A program made the translations under genes and the position numbers. This document shows, one piece after another, positions 26,741 through 35,145 of a stretch of DNA of 64,000 nucleotides (position 1 is its first letter; every line of letters starts with the position of its first letter). The notes under the pieces are model-generated. The model saw nothing but the letters and a program-made list of their open reading frames with translations, was not told the origin of the DNA and made no database searches. The stretch covers positions 1 to 64,000 of the forward strand of contig NZ_HE578931.1 of assembly GCF_000313565.1 (NCBI RefSeq). The letters run 5' to 3'. The stretch is from Dielma fastidiosa (lineage in GTDB: Bacteria > Bacillota_I > Bacilli_A > Erysipelotrichales > Erysipelotrichaceae).

Positions 26741-28993
26741 TTCTACTATGTATACTGACACATAGGAAGCCGAATCGCCATTATCCCAATTCAACTCCAT
26801 CTCAACAAAATACTTGCCAGGTTCGTTTGGCAATTCTGCCTGATAATTTTTCGCAAACCCTTTATTCATGAATATAACATGTTCAGGTTCGTTTGGCTCT
26901 GCCTTCTTTTGATAGATTGTCAAAGGGATTTCGGTACGCAGCTTTTCATCACTTTTTTGTACATACAGCTTTAAATCTGCATCAATTTGTATATCAGCAT
27001 ACAGCGTTTCCTGATTAAAAACTGTACTTTCCATCAATTCCACAGCTTGTCTGCCGCCTGTTTCATCGACCATATTATCTTCACCAACGTGATAACTAAA
27101 TGTTTTTATGTAAAGGTCCTGTCCATTTATCTTGATACTTGGGCCATTGATGCCATTTTTAAATTCTGAACTAGAAGGCCGCCAATAAGTTTCTACAACA
27201 TATTCAATGCATGATATAGCAGAAGCATAATTATATGCGTACTCTTGCCCATCAAAAAGCATTGTATATTTAGCATAATTGTCAGGGATATAGATTGCTT
27301 GACTGCCATTCTTCAGATTAATTCTAGCCTCAATATACTCCTGATTCTCTGAATGGATATAATTATTATCATCTGTCTGATCATAAAGATAAATACTCAT
27401 AATCTGATGCATGTATTTTTGAATACTCTCTTGATTATGAAGAGCTGCCGTAAGATTTGTCTGATTATCTTTATGTGTAATGTCGATATAGTCAATATCC
27501 GTAACTTTAAATGGCAGTACATCTTTTAATTGAAAATGCTGCGCAGTGAGTATTTCATACTTATCATTCTTTAGAATTTCATCAATCGCCAATGGATTTT
27601 GGATATACATAACTTGCTCGTTGACTTTTACACATGGGGTATCTGTTAAGTCAAAAACAATCCGTTGATCATCTAGCAAAATTTCTACAGTAACTGGGTT
27701 AGGCAAGCCTTTGATTGCCTGATGATTCTCTCCACTCAGTTTTAAATCCATAATCAATTTAAGCCATTTCTCTGCATCGTCTTTAAAATATATATCCTCA
27801 TCAATTCTCTGAACGAATAGCACAGCTTCTTGGTATTCTTGATTTTGAATAATTTTTATAAATTCATCATAATCTATGTCTTGATAATCTTCTAAAGAGC
27901 GAAATGGTTTATTCACATGTGTACCCAATTTATTCATATCAAACTCTTGTGCTTTAGCTTCAGGCATTTCTTTATTGCAGGCAACCAAGCTGCCAATTGT
28001 CATAGCAAAAATCACAAACAGGCATAATGACAGCTTGCCCTTTTTCTTATCACGCATATCAAGGTTGTTTACAAATCTCTGTTTAATATGCTTTTTTGAT
28101 GAAAATGCTGTCGTAAGCGGCTTCGCTGTAAATCGTTTATCAATCGCATTTAAGATTGTTTTATTATACGATTTACGATATTCAAAATTATGATTCTTAA
28201 CTACATCCGCATCGCAGGCAAGTTCAAGATCCTGTGCTAATGCGTGGTTTAACCAATGAACCATGGGATTAAGCCAATGCATAGCTGCTGCCAGCATACC
28301 AATCATTTTGATCCAGATATCTTTGTTACGATAATGAATACATTCATGACGGCAAATGAAATGATACTCTTCTAAAGTGTAATTACAATCTGGGAAAATG
28401 AGTATTGGTTTTATCAAGCCTGTCATCATCGGTACGGTAACGTATTTCGATTGATAAACATAAACCCTATTTTTAATACCCAACCGATGACCTTCTTCAT
28501 TCGCAATCGATAGGATAGAACTATTTACCACTGTGGCCCAACGTTTCAATTGTATTCTGAAACAGATATAAGTAAGCAACTGTTTGAAGAGTAACAGAAT
28601 AAATCCTATAAACCATACAATAGCGATGCTATGGTTTAAATTGAATCGCTTTACATTTTCCTGCTTTACTGGTACATAATCATTTTCTTTTTTAATGGAT
28701 GCTGGCGCTGAATTGTATGAATTACCAATGGGGATTTCGTTCGAGGTCATGATTTGAATATCACCCGTCTTTATCATTGCGGCATTCATATCAGGAGCAC
28801 TTATTTGTACGATGGGCTGTACAAGTTCAAAATTGATAGGAAGTATCAATCTTACTGCCAGGATCAGCCAGACCCATACTTTCCACTTTGCAATGAAAAC
28901 ATTGTTAAAGAAACGAGATAGCAACAGCACCAACATGATAACAAGCGATGTGGATATGCTTATTTCGATAATTCTAAGAAATAGAGTCTCCAT
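26738..28993 (-). CDS. BlaR1/MecR1-like M56 metallopeptidase sensor with unknown extracellular domain
   Basis: 751 residues from the ATG at 28993 (aggagg 7 nt upstream). Residues ~1-340 are a BlaR1-type membrane part: several N-terminal membrane segments, then the zinc peptidase motif HECIH in YHFICRHECIHYRNKDIWIK and the third ligand in LELACDADV. A last membrane segment (~325-345) ends in GSLVAC, a lipobox-like string. The remaining ~400 residues are extracytoplasmic and unrecognised; I see no penicillin-binding SxxK/SxN transpeptidase motifs as in true BlaR1. It lies next to a BlaI-type repressor, so it probably senses an envelope signal and triggers repressor cleavage. The ligand is unknown, and no beta-lactamase gene is nearby. 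Confidence 0.85.
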   Translation of the reverse strand: METLFLRIIEISISTSLVIMLVLLLSRFFNNVFIAKWKVWVWLILAVRLILPINFELVQPIVQISAPDMNAAMIKTGDIQIMTSNEIPIGNSYNSAPASIKKENDYVPVKQENVKRFNLNHSIAIVWFIGFILLLFKQLLTYICFRIQLKRWATVVNSSILSIANEEGHRLGIKNRVYVYQSKYVTVPMMTGLIKPILIFPDCNYTLEEYHFICRHECIHYRNKDIWIKMIGMLAAAMHWLNPMVHWLNHALAQDLELACDADVVKNHNFEYRKSYNKTILNAIDKRFTAKPLTTAFSSKKHIKQRFVNNLDMRDKKKGKLSLCLFVIFAMTIGSLVACNKEMPEAKAQEFDMNKLGTHVNKPFRSLEDYQDIDYDEFIKIIQNQEYQEAVLFVQRIDEDIYFKDDAEKWLKLIMDLKLSGENHQAIKGLPNPVTVEILLDDQRIVFDLTDTPCVKVNEQVMYIQNPLAIDEILKNDKYEILTAQHFQLKDVLPFKVTDIDYIDITHKDNQTNLTAALHNQESIQKYMHQIMSIYLYDQTDDNNYIHSENQEYIEARINLKNGSQAIYIPDNYAKYTMLFDGQEYAYNYASAISCIEYVVETYWRPSSSEFKNGINGPSIKINGQDLYIKTFSYHVGEDNMVDETGGRQAVELMESTVFNQETLYADIQIDADLKLYVQKSDEKLRTEIPLTIYQKKAEPNEPEHVIFMNKGFAKNYQAELPNEPGKYFVEMELNWDNGDSASYVSVYIVE

Positions 28994-28995
28994 AA

Positions 28996-29385
28996 TCAAT
29001 CCTCCTCGTGAAGATTGTTTAAATAGTCCCTGAGGTCATTAATATCCTGTTTACTAATCGCTTCATCATTAACCAAAGATGAAACTAGAGATGTCAGTGA
29101 ATTTCCATAAAACTTTTCAAGCACTGACTTACTTTCAAGACTTGAGTATTCTGCTTCGCTAATCAGAACCGAATAAAGGTTGGCTTTCGCTGATTTATCA
29201 ATTTCAACAAAGCCTTTTTCGCTTAATCTTGTCAGCAAGGTCAATACTGATGTGATAGCCAACTGCTTCTGCTGGCTTTCTTTTAATTGATTCATCACAT
29301 AGGCAGCTGTAACCGGTTTGTCAGTCTTCCATAACACCAACATAATATTCAATTCTGCTGATGGTAGGCGTTTAATTGTAGTCAT
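28996..29385 (-). CDS. BlaI/MecI-family transcriptional repressor
   Basis: 129 residues. Winged helix of the Penicillinase_R family: LPSAELNIMLVLWKTDKPVTAAYVM, then ITSVLTLLTRLSEKGFVEIDKSAKANLYSVLIS. The C-terminal dimerisation helices (SLESKSVLEKFYGNSLTSLVSSLV) contain the usual repressor cleavage region. Its stop is 2 bp before the BlaR1-like start, so the two are coupled. Two tgtaga/tctaca dyads upstream suggest autoregulation. Confidence 0.9.
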   Translation of the reverse strand: MTTIKRLPSAELNIMLVLWKTDKPVTAAYVMNQLKESQQKQLAITSVLTLLTRLSEKGFVEIDKSAKANLYSVLISEAEYSSLESKSVLEKFYGNSLTSLVSSLVNDEAISKQDINDLRDYLNNLHEED

Positions 29386-29400
29386 AATATCACCTCTTTC

Positions 29401-29445
29401 TTCTACACATGTAGAACTTTATACTTATATTCTACATATGTAGAA
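29401..29445. promoter_or_regulatory. Twin BlaI-type operators upstream of the repressor gene
   Basis: Two 16-bp dyads, TTCTACA-CA-TGTAGAA (29401-29416) and TTCTACA-TA-TGTAGAA (29430-29445), have centres 29 bp apart. The TACA/TGTA core is the known recognition pattern of BlaI/MecI. They span the promoter region of the BlaI-BlaR1-like operon. Confidence 0.85.
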
Positions 29446-29477
29446 GATTATATGCAAGATAAATTTACAATAAATAT

Positions 29478-29506
29478 GAAAAAGGAAGAACAATTCTTGT
29501 TCTCCC
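29478..29506 (-). terminator. Terminator after the toxin-antitoxin genes
   Basis: On the minus strand gggagaac pairs with gttcttcc (one G-T pair) around a 7-nt loop, followed by tttttc. It lies ~60 bp after the antitoxin stop. Confidence 0.6.
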
Positions 29507-29567
29507 TGCTTTTTACAATTAGAAATTATGTTTATATAATCATCAATAATTTAGATTAAATTCATAC

Positions 29568-30572
29568 TTATGAAAGAACATCTAAAATATATCTTCTTAA
29601 GCCAGCTTCACATGAAAAATCATAGTTTGCATTCTTTTCAATATAGTATGTCCGTATACTCTCTATAGAAATAAGCTCGTTAGACGGAATATTGTCTGCA
29701 TAACCCATTCTAGCAAGCTGCCAAGGCATTTCACTATGTGTGATTCTCTCTAACACCTTTCCACTATATTCACCAAATGTATTAACAACCAAATCTATGA
29801 CTCTTCGCTCATTTTCAGTAAGCTCCTCTTCGGCACCATTTAATATTGCAAATCTCGCATCTTCAATAGGATTATATTTGAAATCTCTGAACATTTCATA
29901 TACTTCTGGATATACTGGCCCATGTATCCATGCCTGACAATTTTCATAAAACATAGGTCTTTCAATTACTGCATAAGAAACACCCTGAACAAAATAAAGC
30001 ATTTTCTGCAGCATTAGCGGTGTAACTTCTTCTAGTCTTACAAACAAATATGATATAACCCGCAGCATTTTATTCGATACTGAAAATAGATTCTCAAGCT
30101 GTGCCGCTGCCTCCATTGACTTACTATATGCTGCTGATGCTATTTTACTCTTATTCTCCTGAAGCTTCTCTCTCATATAGGTTGGAGAAGACAGAGCCAT
30201 TCTTATAATATCTGAATATTCTTTCGATGGTATCTGGCCAGAAAGATACCTTGTTATCGTCACTTCCCCAAAGCCAAGGGCAAGTGATAAGGGGCCTTTG
30301 CCAATTTTATAAATTTTCATGAGCTTCTCAATATCATCTATAGATACAAGTCCTTCATAAGCTCTGTACTGTGCATCTACCTCATGAATGTTTTTATCAA
30401 TTAATCCCGGAATGCTTATTTCTTCTCCACATTCATTACATATAGCAACTGTGATGCTAAAATTGTATTCTTTACCTTTTATGCTTTTTTTGATATTACG
30501 TTTCTGTAAAATATATTCAGTATTTTTGCGGCACATTGTACAAAAGTCAGTTCTTTCTTTTTTTACCATCAT
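29568..30572 (-). CDS. Antitoxin: MqsA-like zinc ribbon + HTH + Panacea (SocA-like) domain
   Basis: 334 residues. Residues ~10-50 hold two CxxC pairs (CTMC and CNEC) as in the zinc-binding part of MqsA. Residues ~75-130 are an Xre/MqsA-type HTH (SLALGFGEVTITRYLSGQIP). Residues ~165-300 match the Panacea/SocA (DUF4065) domain: TPLMLQKMLYFVQG and AWIHGPVYPEVYEMF. Panacea domains are known neutralising modules of type II antitoxins. Start and toxin stop overlap (ATGA), with aggagg just upstream; a second ATG follows at once. Toxin-first order matches mqsRA. The zinc-ribbon/HTH part probably binds the operator at 31038-31068. Confidence 0.85.
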   Translation of the reverse strand: MMVKKERTDFCTMCRKNTEYILQKRNIKKSIKGKEYNFSITVAICNECGEEISIPGLIDKNIHEVDAQYRAYEGLVSIDDIEKLMKIYKIGKGPLSLALGFGEVTITRYLSGQIPSKEYSDIIRMALSSPTYMREKLQENKSKIASAAYSKSMEAAAQLENLFSVSNKMLRVISYLFVRLEEVTPLMLQKMLYFVQGVSYAVIERPMFYENCQAWIHGPVYPEVYEMFRDFKYNPIEDARFAILNGAEEELTENERRVIDLVVNTFGEYSGKVLERITHSEMPWQLARMGYADNIPSNELISIESIRTYYIEKNANYDFSCEAGLRRYILDVLS

Positions 30573-30973
30573 GATTCCTCCTCAGTCTTTTGAAAATAGT
30601 ATTTAATCGGATATTGCTGTTCATGCAGTGAAACGATAATTACATAGCAGTTATTCATCTTGTTAAATTTTATATATAAAGAAACTGTTTTGCTGATACT
30701 GCCCATTCTTTCCAAAAGTATTACATCCTTACCGAAAACATACAGCATCTCATGCTCATATCCTATGTGCTCATTTTGCAGCACTTCTGAAAAATCATTC
30801 GCAGTCAAATCAAGTAATATATCTTTCGCCTTTGCTTCGTCTATAATATAGTCCAAAAATAAATTGATGTTATTCTGCTTATTGGAATTACGTTCAATTC
30901 TATACTTGTTATTTAGAATCGCTTCTTTTACTTCAGCTAAGTAAATGCAAATATCTGCTTTTGTGATATTCAA
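30569..30973 (-). CDS. MqsR-like toxin (putative mRNA interferase)
   Basis: 134 residues from a TTG at 30973, preceded by ggagg ~11 nt upstream; no ATG is available near the N-terminus. Segments resemble MqsR: LAEVKEAILNNKYRI near the start, ILLDLTANDFSEVLQNE in the middle, VSLYIKF and VIIVSLHEQ at the end. MqsR is a RelE-fold RNase that cuts mRNA. The weak TTG start and wide RBS spacing would keep toxin synthesis low. It is directly coupled to the antitoxin gene downstream. The assignment rests on distant similarity and context, so it is moderate. Confidence 0.7.
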   Translation of the reverse strand: MNITKADICIYLAEVKEAILNNKYRIERNSNKQNNINLFLDYIIDEAKAKDILLDLTANDFSEVLQNEHIGYEHEMLYVFGKDVILLERMGSISKTVSLYIKFNKMNNCYVIIVSLHEQQYPIKYYFQKTEEES

Positions 30974-31028
30974 TATTTGTATATCCTCCCGTCAAGCAAT
31001 GATCACTTTTTACATTTTATTCATCATC

Positions 31029-31068
31029 ATTATACTGTATGATAGCTTTTTGTCAATATCCTATCATA
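31029..31068 (-). promoter_or_regulatory. Toxin-antitoxin promoter with inverted-repeat operator
   Basis: TTGACA (complement of 31051-31056) and TATAAT (complement of 31029-31034), 16-bp spacer. An 8-bp inverted repeat tatgatag (31038-31045)/ctatcata (31061-31068) brackets the -35, as expected for an autoregulated toxin-antitoxin promoter. The stretch 31069-31248 shows nothing else I can support. Confidence 0.7.
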
Positions 31069-31248
31069 AACTCAAAAAAAACATATTCATTATAAGAATG
31101 TCATCTCTAGAAATCACTTCCAAAAGGTGTTTAGATAATCTGCAGTTCTTGTACCTGCTAAATAATATATATGAATTAAATGCTCTTATAACTAATATTT
31201 TTTCTAATTAATACAATATTTTGAAGTTAACTGAATATAAATGAGCAC

Positions 31249-31273
31249 TAAAAAAGGCAGAGTTCACTCTGCC
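31249..31273 (-). terminator. Terminator of the purE-H operon
   Basis: ggcagag/ctctgcc stem with a 4-nt loop, followed on the minus strand by tttttta. It lies 10 bp after the purH stop. Confidence 0.9.
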
Positions 31274-31282
31274 TCAATCTCA

Positions 31283-32815
31283 CTAATGTTTAAAATGTCT
31301 GATACCGGTATAAACCATCGCGATGCCATGCTTATTGCATTCATCCACTGACAGCTGATCCTTAATTGAACCGCCCGGCTGAATAATAGCCGTTATCCCA
31401 GCTTTAGCCGCTTCTTCAACGGTATCCGGCATCGGGAAGTAAGCATCTGAACCCATTACTGAACCCTTAGCCTTTTCACCGGCTTGCTCAATGGCGATTT
31501 TAGCCGCGCCGACACGATTCATCTGACCCGCGCCAACACCAACTGTCATATTATCCTTAACTAAAACAATCGCATTTGATTTCACATGCTTTACTGTCTT
31601 CCATGCAAACATCAGCTGTTCCAATTCCTGAGCAGTTGGTTTACGTTCAGTAACGCATGTTAAGTCATTGACTGTAACCAGCTTCAAATCAGCATCCTGA
31701 ACCAACAATCCATCATTTACATTGGTTACTTTCAGCTTCGCATTAACATCAAGATCAGTATCCAATGTCATTAAACGAATGTTCTTCTTCTGTGACAGAA
31801 TCGCAAATGCCTCATCCGTGAAGCCCGGCGCAATAATGATTTCAAGGAAAATCTTACTTAGCTTTTCAGCTGTTGGTGTATCCACAACCTGATTGGTTGC
31901 TACAATACCGCCGAAAATACTTGTAGAATCAGCTTCATATGCCTTATCCCATGCTTCTTCAAGATTCTTGCCAACACCGATACCGCATGGATTCATATGC
32001 TTTAAACCTACAACGCAAGGCTGACCAGCGAAATCTTTCAGAATTTCAATAGCCGCATTGCCGTCCTGAATATTATTGTAGGACAGTTCCTTACCATGCA
32101 GCTGCTTCGCATTTGCCAGTGAATACTTCGGATCAGCACTCTTATAGAAAGCCGCTTCCTGATGAGGGTTTTCACCATAGCGCAGATCCTGTACTTTCTC
32201 ATAAGTCATCGTGAAATTCTCAGGGAATTTTTCACCTGTCTTTTCAGTTAGATATTGAGCAATAATCGTATCATAGGCTGCTGTATGACGGAATACCTTA
32301 GCCGCCAGTTTTTCTCTGGTTGCCAGTTCAGTATCGCCGTTATTCTTTAATTCATCAAGCACCAGCTCATAATCCTTAGGATCACAAACAACGGTTAAAT
32401 AACGATAGTTTTTTGATGCTGAACGCAGCATACTCGGACCGCCGATATCAATATTCTCGATAATTTCATCATGAGTAACACCGGCTTTTTTTAATGTTTG
32501 TTTAAAAGGATAAAGATTAACACAAACAAGATCGATGTATTCAATCTGATGCTCCTTCAGCTGTGCTACATGACTTGGATTGTCTCTTACACACAACAGT
32601 GCACCATGCACATTAGGATGCAAAGTCTTTACACGGCCATCCATGATTTCTGGGAAACCGGTAATTTCAGAAATATTAATTGTCTTGATGCCTTCAGCTT
32701 CTAAAGTCTTGGCTGTACCGCCAGTAGAGATGATCTCATAACCCAATTCAACAAGTCCCTGTACAAAAGGTACCAGGTTTGTTTTATCTGAAACACTTAC
32801 TAAAGCTCGTTTCAT
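31283..32815 (-). CDS. purH: Bifunctional AICAR formyltransferase/IMP cyclohydrolase
   Basis: 510 residues, typical length. The N-terminal IMP cyclohydrolase (MGS-like) domain, ~1-195, carries ISTGGTAKTLEAEGI and DGRVKTLHPNVHG. The C-terminal AICAR formyltransferase domain has DLRYGENPHQEAAFY and KHMNPCGIG. It performs the last two steps to IMP, using 10-formyl-THF made by Fhs. It is the last gene of purE-K-L-C-M-N-H, starts 2 bp after the purN stop and is followed by a strong terminator. Confidence 0.98.
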   Translation of the reverse strand: MKRALVSVSDKTNLVPFVQGLVELGYEIISTGGTAKTLEAEGIKTINISEITGFPEIMDGRVKTLHPNVHGALLCVRDNPSHVAQLKEHQIEYIDLVCVNLYPFKQTLKKAGVTHDEIIENIDIGGPSMLRSASKNYRYLTVVCDPKDYELVLDELKNNGDTELATREKLAAKVFRHTAAYDTIIAQYLTEKTGEKFPENFTMTYEKVQDLRYGENPHQEAAFYKSADPKYSLANAKQLHGKELSYNNIQDGNAAIEILKDFAGQPCVVGLKHMNPCGIGVGKNLEEAWDKAYEADSTSIFGGIVATNQVVDTPTAEKLSKIFLEIIIAPGFTDEAFAILSQKKNIRLMTLDTDLDVNAKLKVTNVNDGLLVQDADLKLVTVNDLTCVTERKPTAQELEQLMFAWKTVKHVKSNAIVLVKDNMTVGVGAGQMNRVGAAKIAIEQAGEKAKGSVMGSDAYFPMPDTVEEAAKAGITAIIQPGGSIKDQLSVDECNKHGIAMVYTGIRHFKH

Positions 32816-32816
32816 G

Positions 32817-33404
32817 TTAACACTCTCCTTTTTCTATTTTTTCACATAACTGATTCAATACTTCAGGATACATCTTATACTCAAGAGCATGCACATGCTC
32901 CTCTAAAATCTCAAGTGTCCATTCAGGATCAATACTGATCTTTTCCTGATGAATAATCGGCCCTGTATCGATGCCCTCATCCAAATAATGCAGTGTAACG
33001 CCAGTTTCACTCACCTTTGCATTGTAAGCATCAAGGATACTTTGTTTTCCCGGGAAATATGGCAGATACGCCGGGTGCAGATTGACGATACGCTTTGGAT
33101 ACGCGGCAAGCAATACCGGCGACACTATGCGCATATAACCAGCAAGCGCAATCAGTTCAACCTCTCTCTTACGCAAATATTGAAGAATTTCCTCTTCATA
33201 CTCCGCTTTGGAAGGGAATGCCTTTGGATTTACATAGACCCATGGAATCTCTAAACGCTTTGCTCTCTCGATGGCCTTTGCGTGTTCCTTATCCACTACC
33301 AGCAATGCTACAGCAGCATTCTTGATTGTGCCGTCATTGATACGATTTACGATGTTCTCGAAATTTGTACCGGAACCGGAAGCAAAGACTGCCAGTTTTA
33401 CCAT
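32817..33404 (-). CDS. purN: Phosphoribosylglycinamide formyltransferase
   Basis: 195 residues. It transfers a formyl group from 10-formyl-THF to GAR. Visible are the phosphate-binding [12 protein letters not shown] at the N-terminus, LAGYMRI, the catalytic region [18 protein letters not shown] and [17 protein letters not shown] with the conserved Asp. It overlaps the end of purM by 7 bp. Confidence 0.97.
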   Translation of the reverse strand: MVKLAVFASGSGTNFENIVNRINDGTIKNAAVALLVVDKEHAKAIERAKRLEIPWVYVNPKAFPSKAEYEEEILQYLRKREVELIALAGYMRIVSPVLLAAYPKRIVNLHPAYLPYFPGKQSILDAYNAKVSETGVTLHYLDEGIDTGPIIHQEKISIDPEWTLEILEEHVHALEYKMYPEVLNQLCEKIEKGEC

Positions 33405-34426
33405 TTTAGCTTAACCTCGCCGCTGTCGGTAATCTTACCGATAACATAGCTTTCTTCACCGATTTCACTTAACAGCTGCTGAAGCTTCGCAGCATCATCA
33501 GCATCAACCGCGCAGACAAAACCAATTCCCATATTGAATACATTATACATTTCTTCTTTATCGATATTGCCCAGCTTCTGCAGCAATTCAAAGATTGGTT
33601 TTTTAGGGAAAGCATTCACATCAATCTCAATACCCTGTCCGTCATGCAGCATCCGCGGCAGATTTTCATAGAAGCCGCCGCCAGTTACATGACTCATGCC
33701 GTGCAGATCTACCTTGCCAAATAAATGCTTGATGGCCTTCACATAGATTTTAGTCGGTGTCAGGATTTCTTCACCTAATGTTTTACCTAATTCAGGCATA
33801 TATTCATCTAATTTTAATTGATGATCCTTAAACAGAATCTTACGAATCAATGAGAAACCATTTGAATGGCAGCCGCTGGATGGCAGACCCACTAAAACAT
33901 CACCGACCTTAACCTTTGAACCATCAATCAAATTCGCCTTATCAACGGCACCGACACAGAAGCCGGCAATATCATAATGATGCTCATCATACATATCCGG
34001 CATTTCAGCTGTTTCCCCGCCAATTAAAGCACATTCAGATAATACGCAGCCGTCAGCAACCCCCTTGACCAGCTGTTCAATTTTCTCCGGATAGTTTTTA
34101 CCTACCGCTAAATAATCAAGGAAGAAAATCGGTGATGCCCCCTGCACCAATACATCATTGACACACATTGCCACAGCATCGATACCAATCGTATCATGCT
34201 TATCCATTTCAAAAGCCACCATCAGCTTCGTACCGACACCATCTGTTCCTGATACCAGCACTGGTTCTTTCATATTCAGCATGCTTAAATCAAACATACC
34301 GCCAAAAGCGCCGATAGAATCAATCGCACCCTTAACCTTTGTTCTCGCTACATGACTTTTAATTCTTCTTACTGACTCATAACCGGCTTCAAGATTCACG
34401 CCAGCTTCTTCATAGTGCTTGCTCAT
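33398..34426 (-). CDS. purM: Phosphoribosylformylglycinamidine cyclo-ligase (AIR synthetase)
   Basis: 342 residues. It closes the imidazole ring of FGAM with ATP. Visible are the N-terminal [25 protein letters not shown]-like [17 protein letters not shown], the [11 protein letters not shown] metal/ATP site and [12 protein letters not shown]. Spacing to purC is zero, and it shares 7 bp with purN. Confidence 0.97.
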   Translation of the reverse strand: MSKHYEEAGVNLEAGYESVRRIKSHVARTKVKGAIDSIGAFGGMFDLSMLNMKEPVLVSGTDGVGTKLMVAFEMDKHDTIGIDAVAMCVNDVLVQGASPIFFLDYLAVGKNYPEKIEQLVKGVADGCVLSECALIGGETAEMPDMYDEHHYDIAGFCVGAVDKANLIDGSKVKVGDVLVGLPSSGCHSNGFSLIRKILFKDHQLKLDEYMPELGKTLGEEILTPTKIYVKAIKHLFGKVDLHGMSHVTGGGFYENLPRMLHDGQGIEIDVNAFPKKPIFELLQKLGNIDKEEMYNVFNMGIGFVCAVDADDAAKLQQLLSEIGEESYVIGKITDSGEVKLKW

Positions 34427-35134
34427 TTATGCTTCCTCTTTCGTTAAACGTTTGCAGATTTCAATATAAGCCTCTTCTACATTACCCATTTCCCGTCTGA
34501 AACGGTCTTTATCAAGCTTTTCATTCGTATCCTTATCCCATAAGCGGCAGCTGTCCGGTGAAATTTCATCTGCCAGCATGATATTGCCATCCGCATCTTT
34601 ACCAAATTCAATCTTGAAATCAATCAAACGAACTCCCACACTGTCAAACAGCTTGATCAACAGCTGATTAATCTGAGCGGTAAGCTCCCAAACCCGATTT
34701 AATTCTTCACGTGTCGCAATACCCATAGCAATTGCATGTGTATCGTTAATCAAAGGATCATTTAATTCATCACATTTATAACAGATTTCAAAGATAGGTT
34801 CCTTACATGGCACACCTTCTTCAATCCCTAACCGCTTAGAAGCCGAGCCTGCAAAGACATTGCGGACAATAACTTCCAAAGGTAAGATTTCAACCTTCCT
34901 GCACAGCTGATCACGTTCATTCAGCGTTTTAATTAAATGTGTTTCAATACCGTTATCTTTTAAGTAACCAAAAATCATAGTAGAAATTTTATTATTTAAA
35001 ATTCCTTTGTTATGAATCTGATCTTTTTTCAGGCCATTAAATGCTGTGGCATCATCCTTGTAATGCATGAGAATTTCATTAGGATTCTCTGTTTCATAAA
35101 TCTGTTTAGCCTTGCCTTCATATAATAGTTTCAT
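34427..35134 (-). CDS. purC: SAICAR synthetase
   Basis: 235 residues. It joins aspartate to CAIR with ATP. Typical strings are LLYEGKAKQIYET, YKDDATAFNG, EVIVRNVFAGS and LIDFKIEFG, followed by DEISPDSCRLWD. It has a good RBS (agggag) and sits 11 bp after purL. Confidence 0.97.
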   Translation of the reverse strand: MKLLYEGKAKQIYETENPNEILMHYKDDATAFNGLKKDQIHNKGILNNKISTMIFGYLKDNGIETHLIKTLNERDQLCRKVEILPLEVIVRNVFAGSASKRLGIEEGVPCKEPIFEICYKCDELNDPLINDTHAIAMGIATREELNRVWELTAQINQLLIKLFDSVGVRLIDFKIEFGKDADGNIMLADEISPDSCRLWDKDTNEKLDKDRFRREMGNVEEAYIEICKRLTKEEA

Positions 35135-35145
35135 GTTTTTCTCCC

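Noticed and set aside
27930-28020. Lipoprotein gene starting inside the BlaR1-like gene (GSLVAC lipobox)
   Set aside because: The motif is in frame after the last membrane segment of the sensor; there is no start codon with RBS nearby, so it is treated as part of one protein.
30945-31211. 88-codon plus-strand frame opposite the toxin-antitoxin promoter
   Set aside because: It lies over the promoter and AT-rich spacer, is low in complexity and has no RBS.
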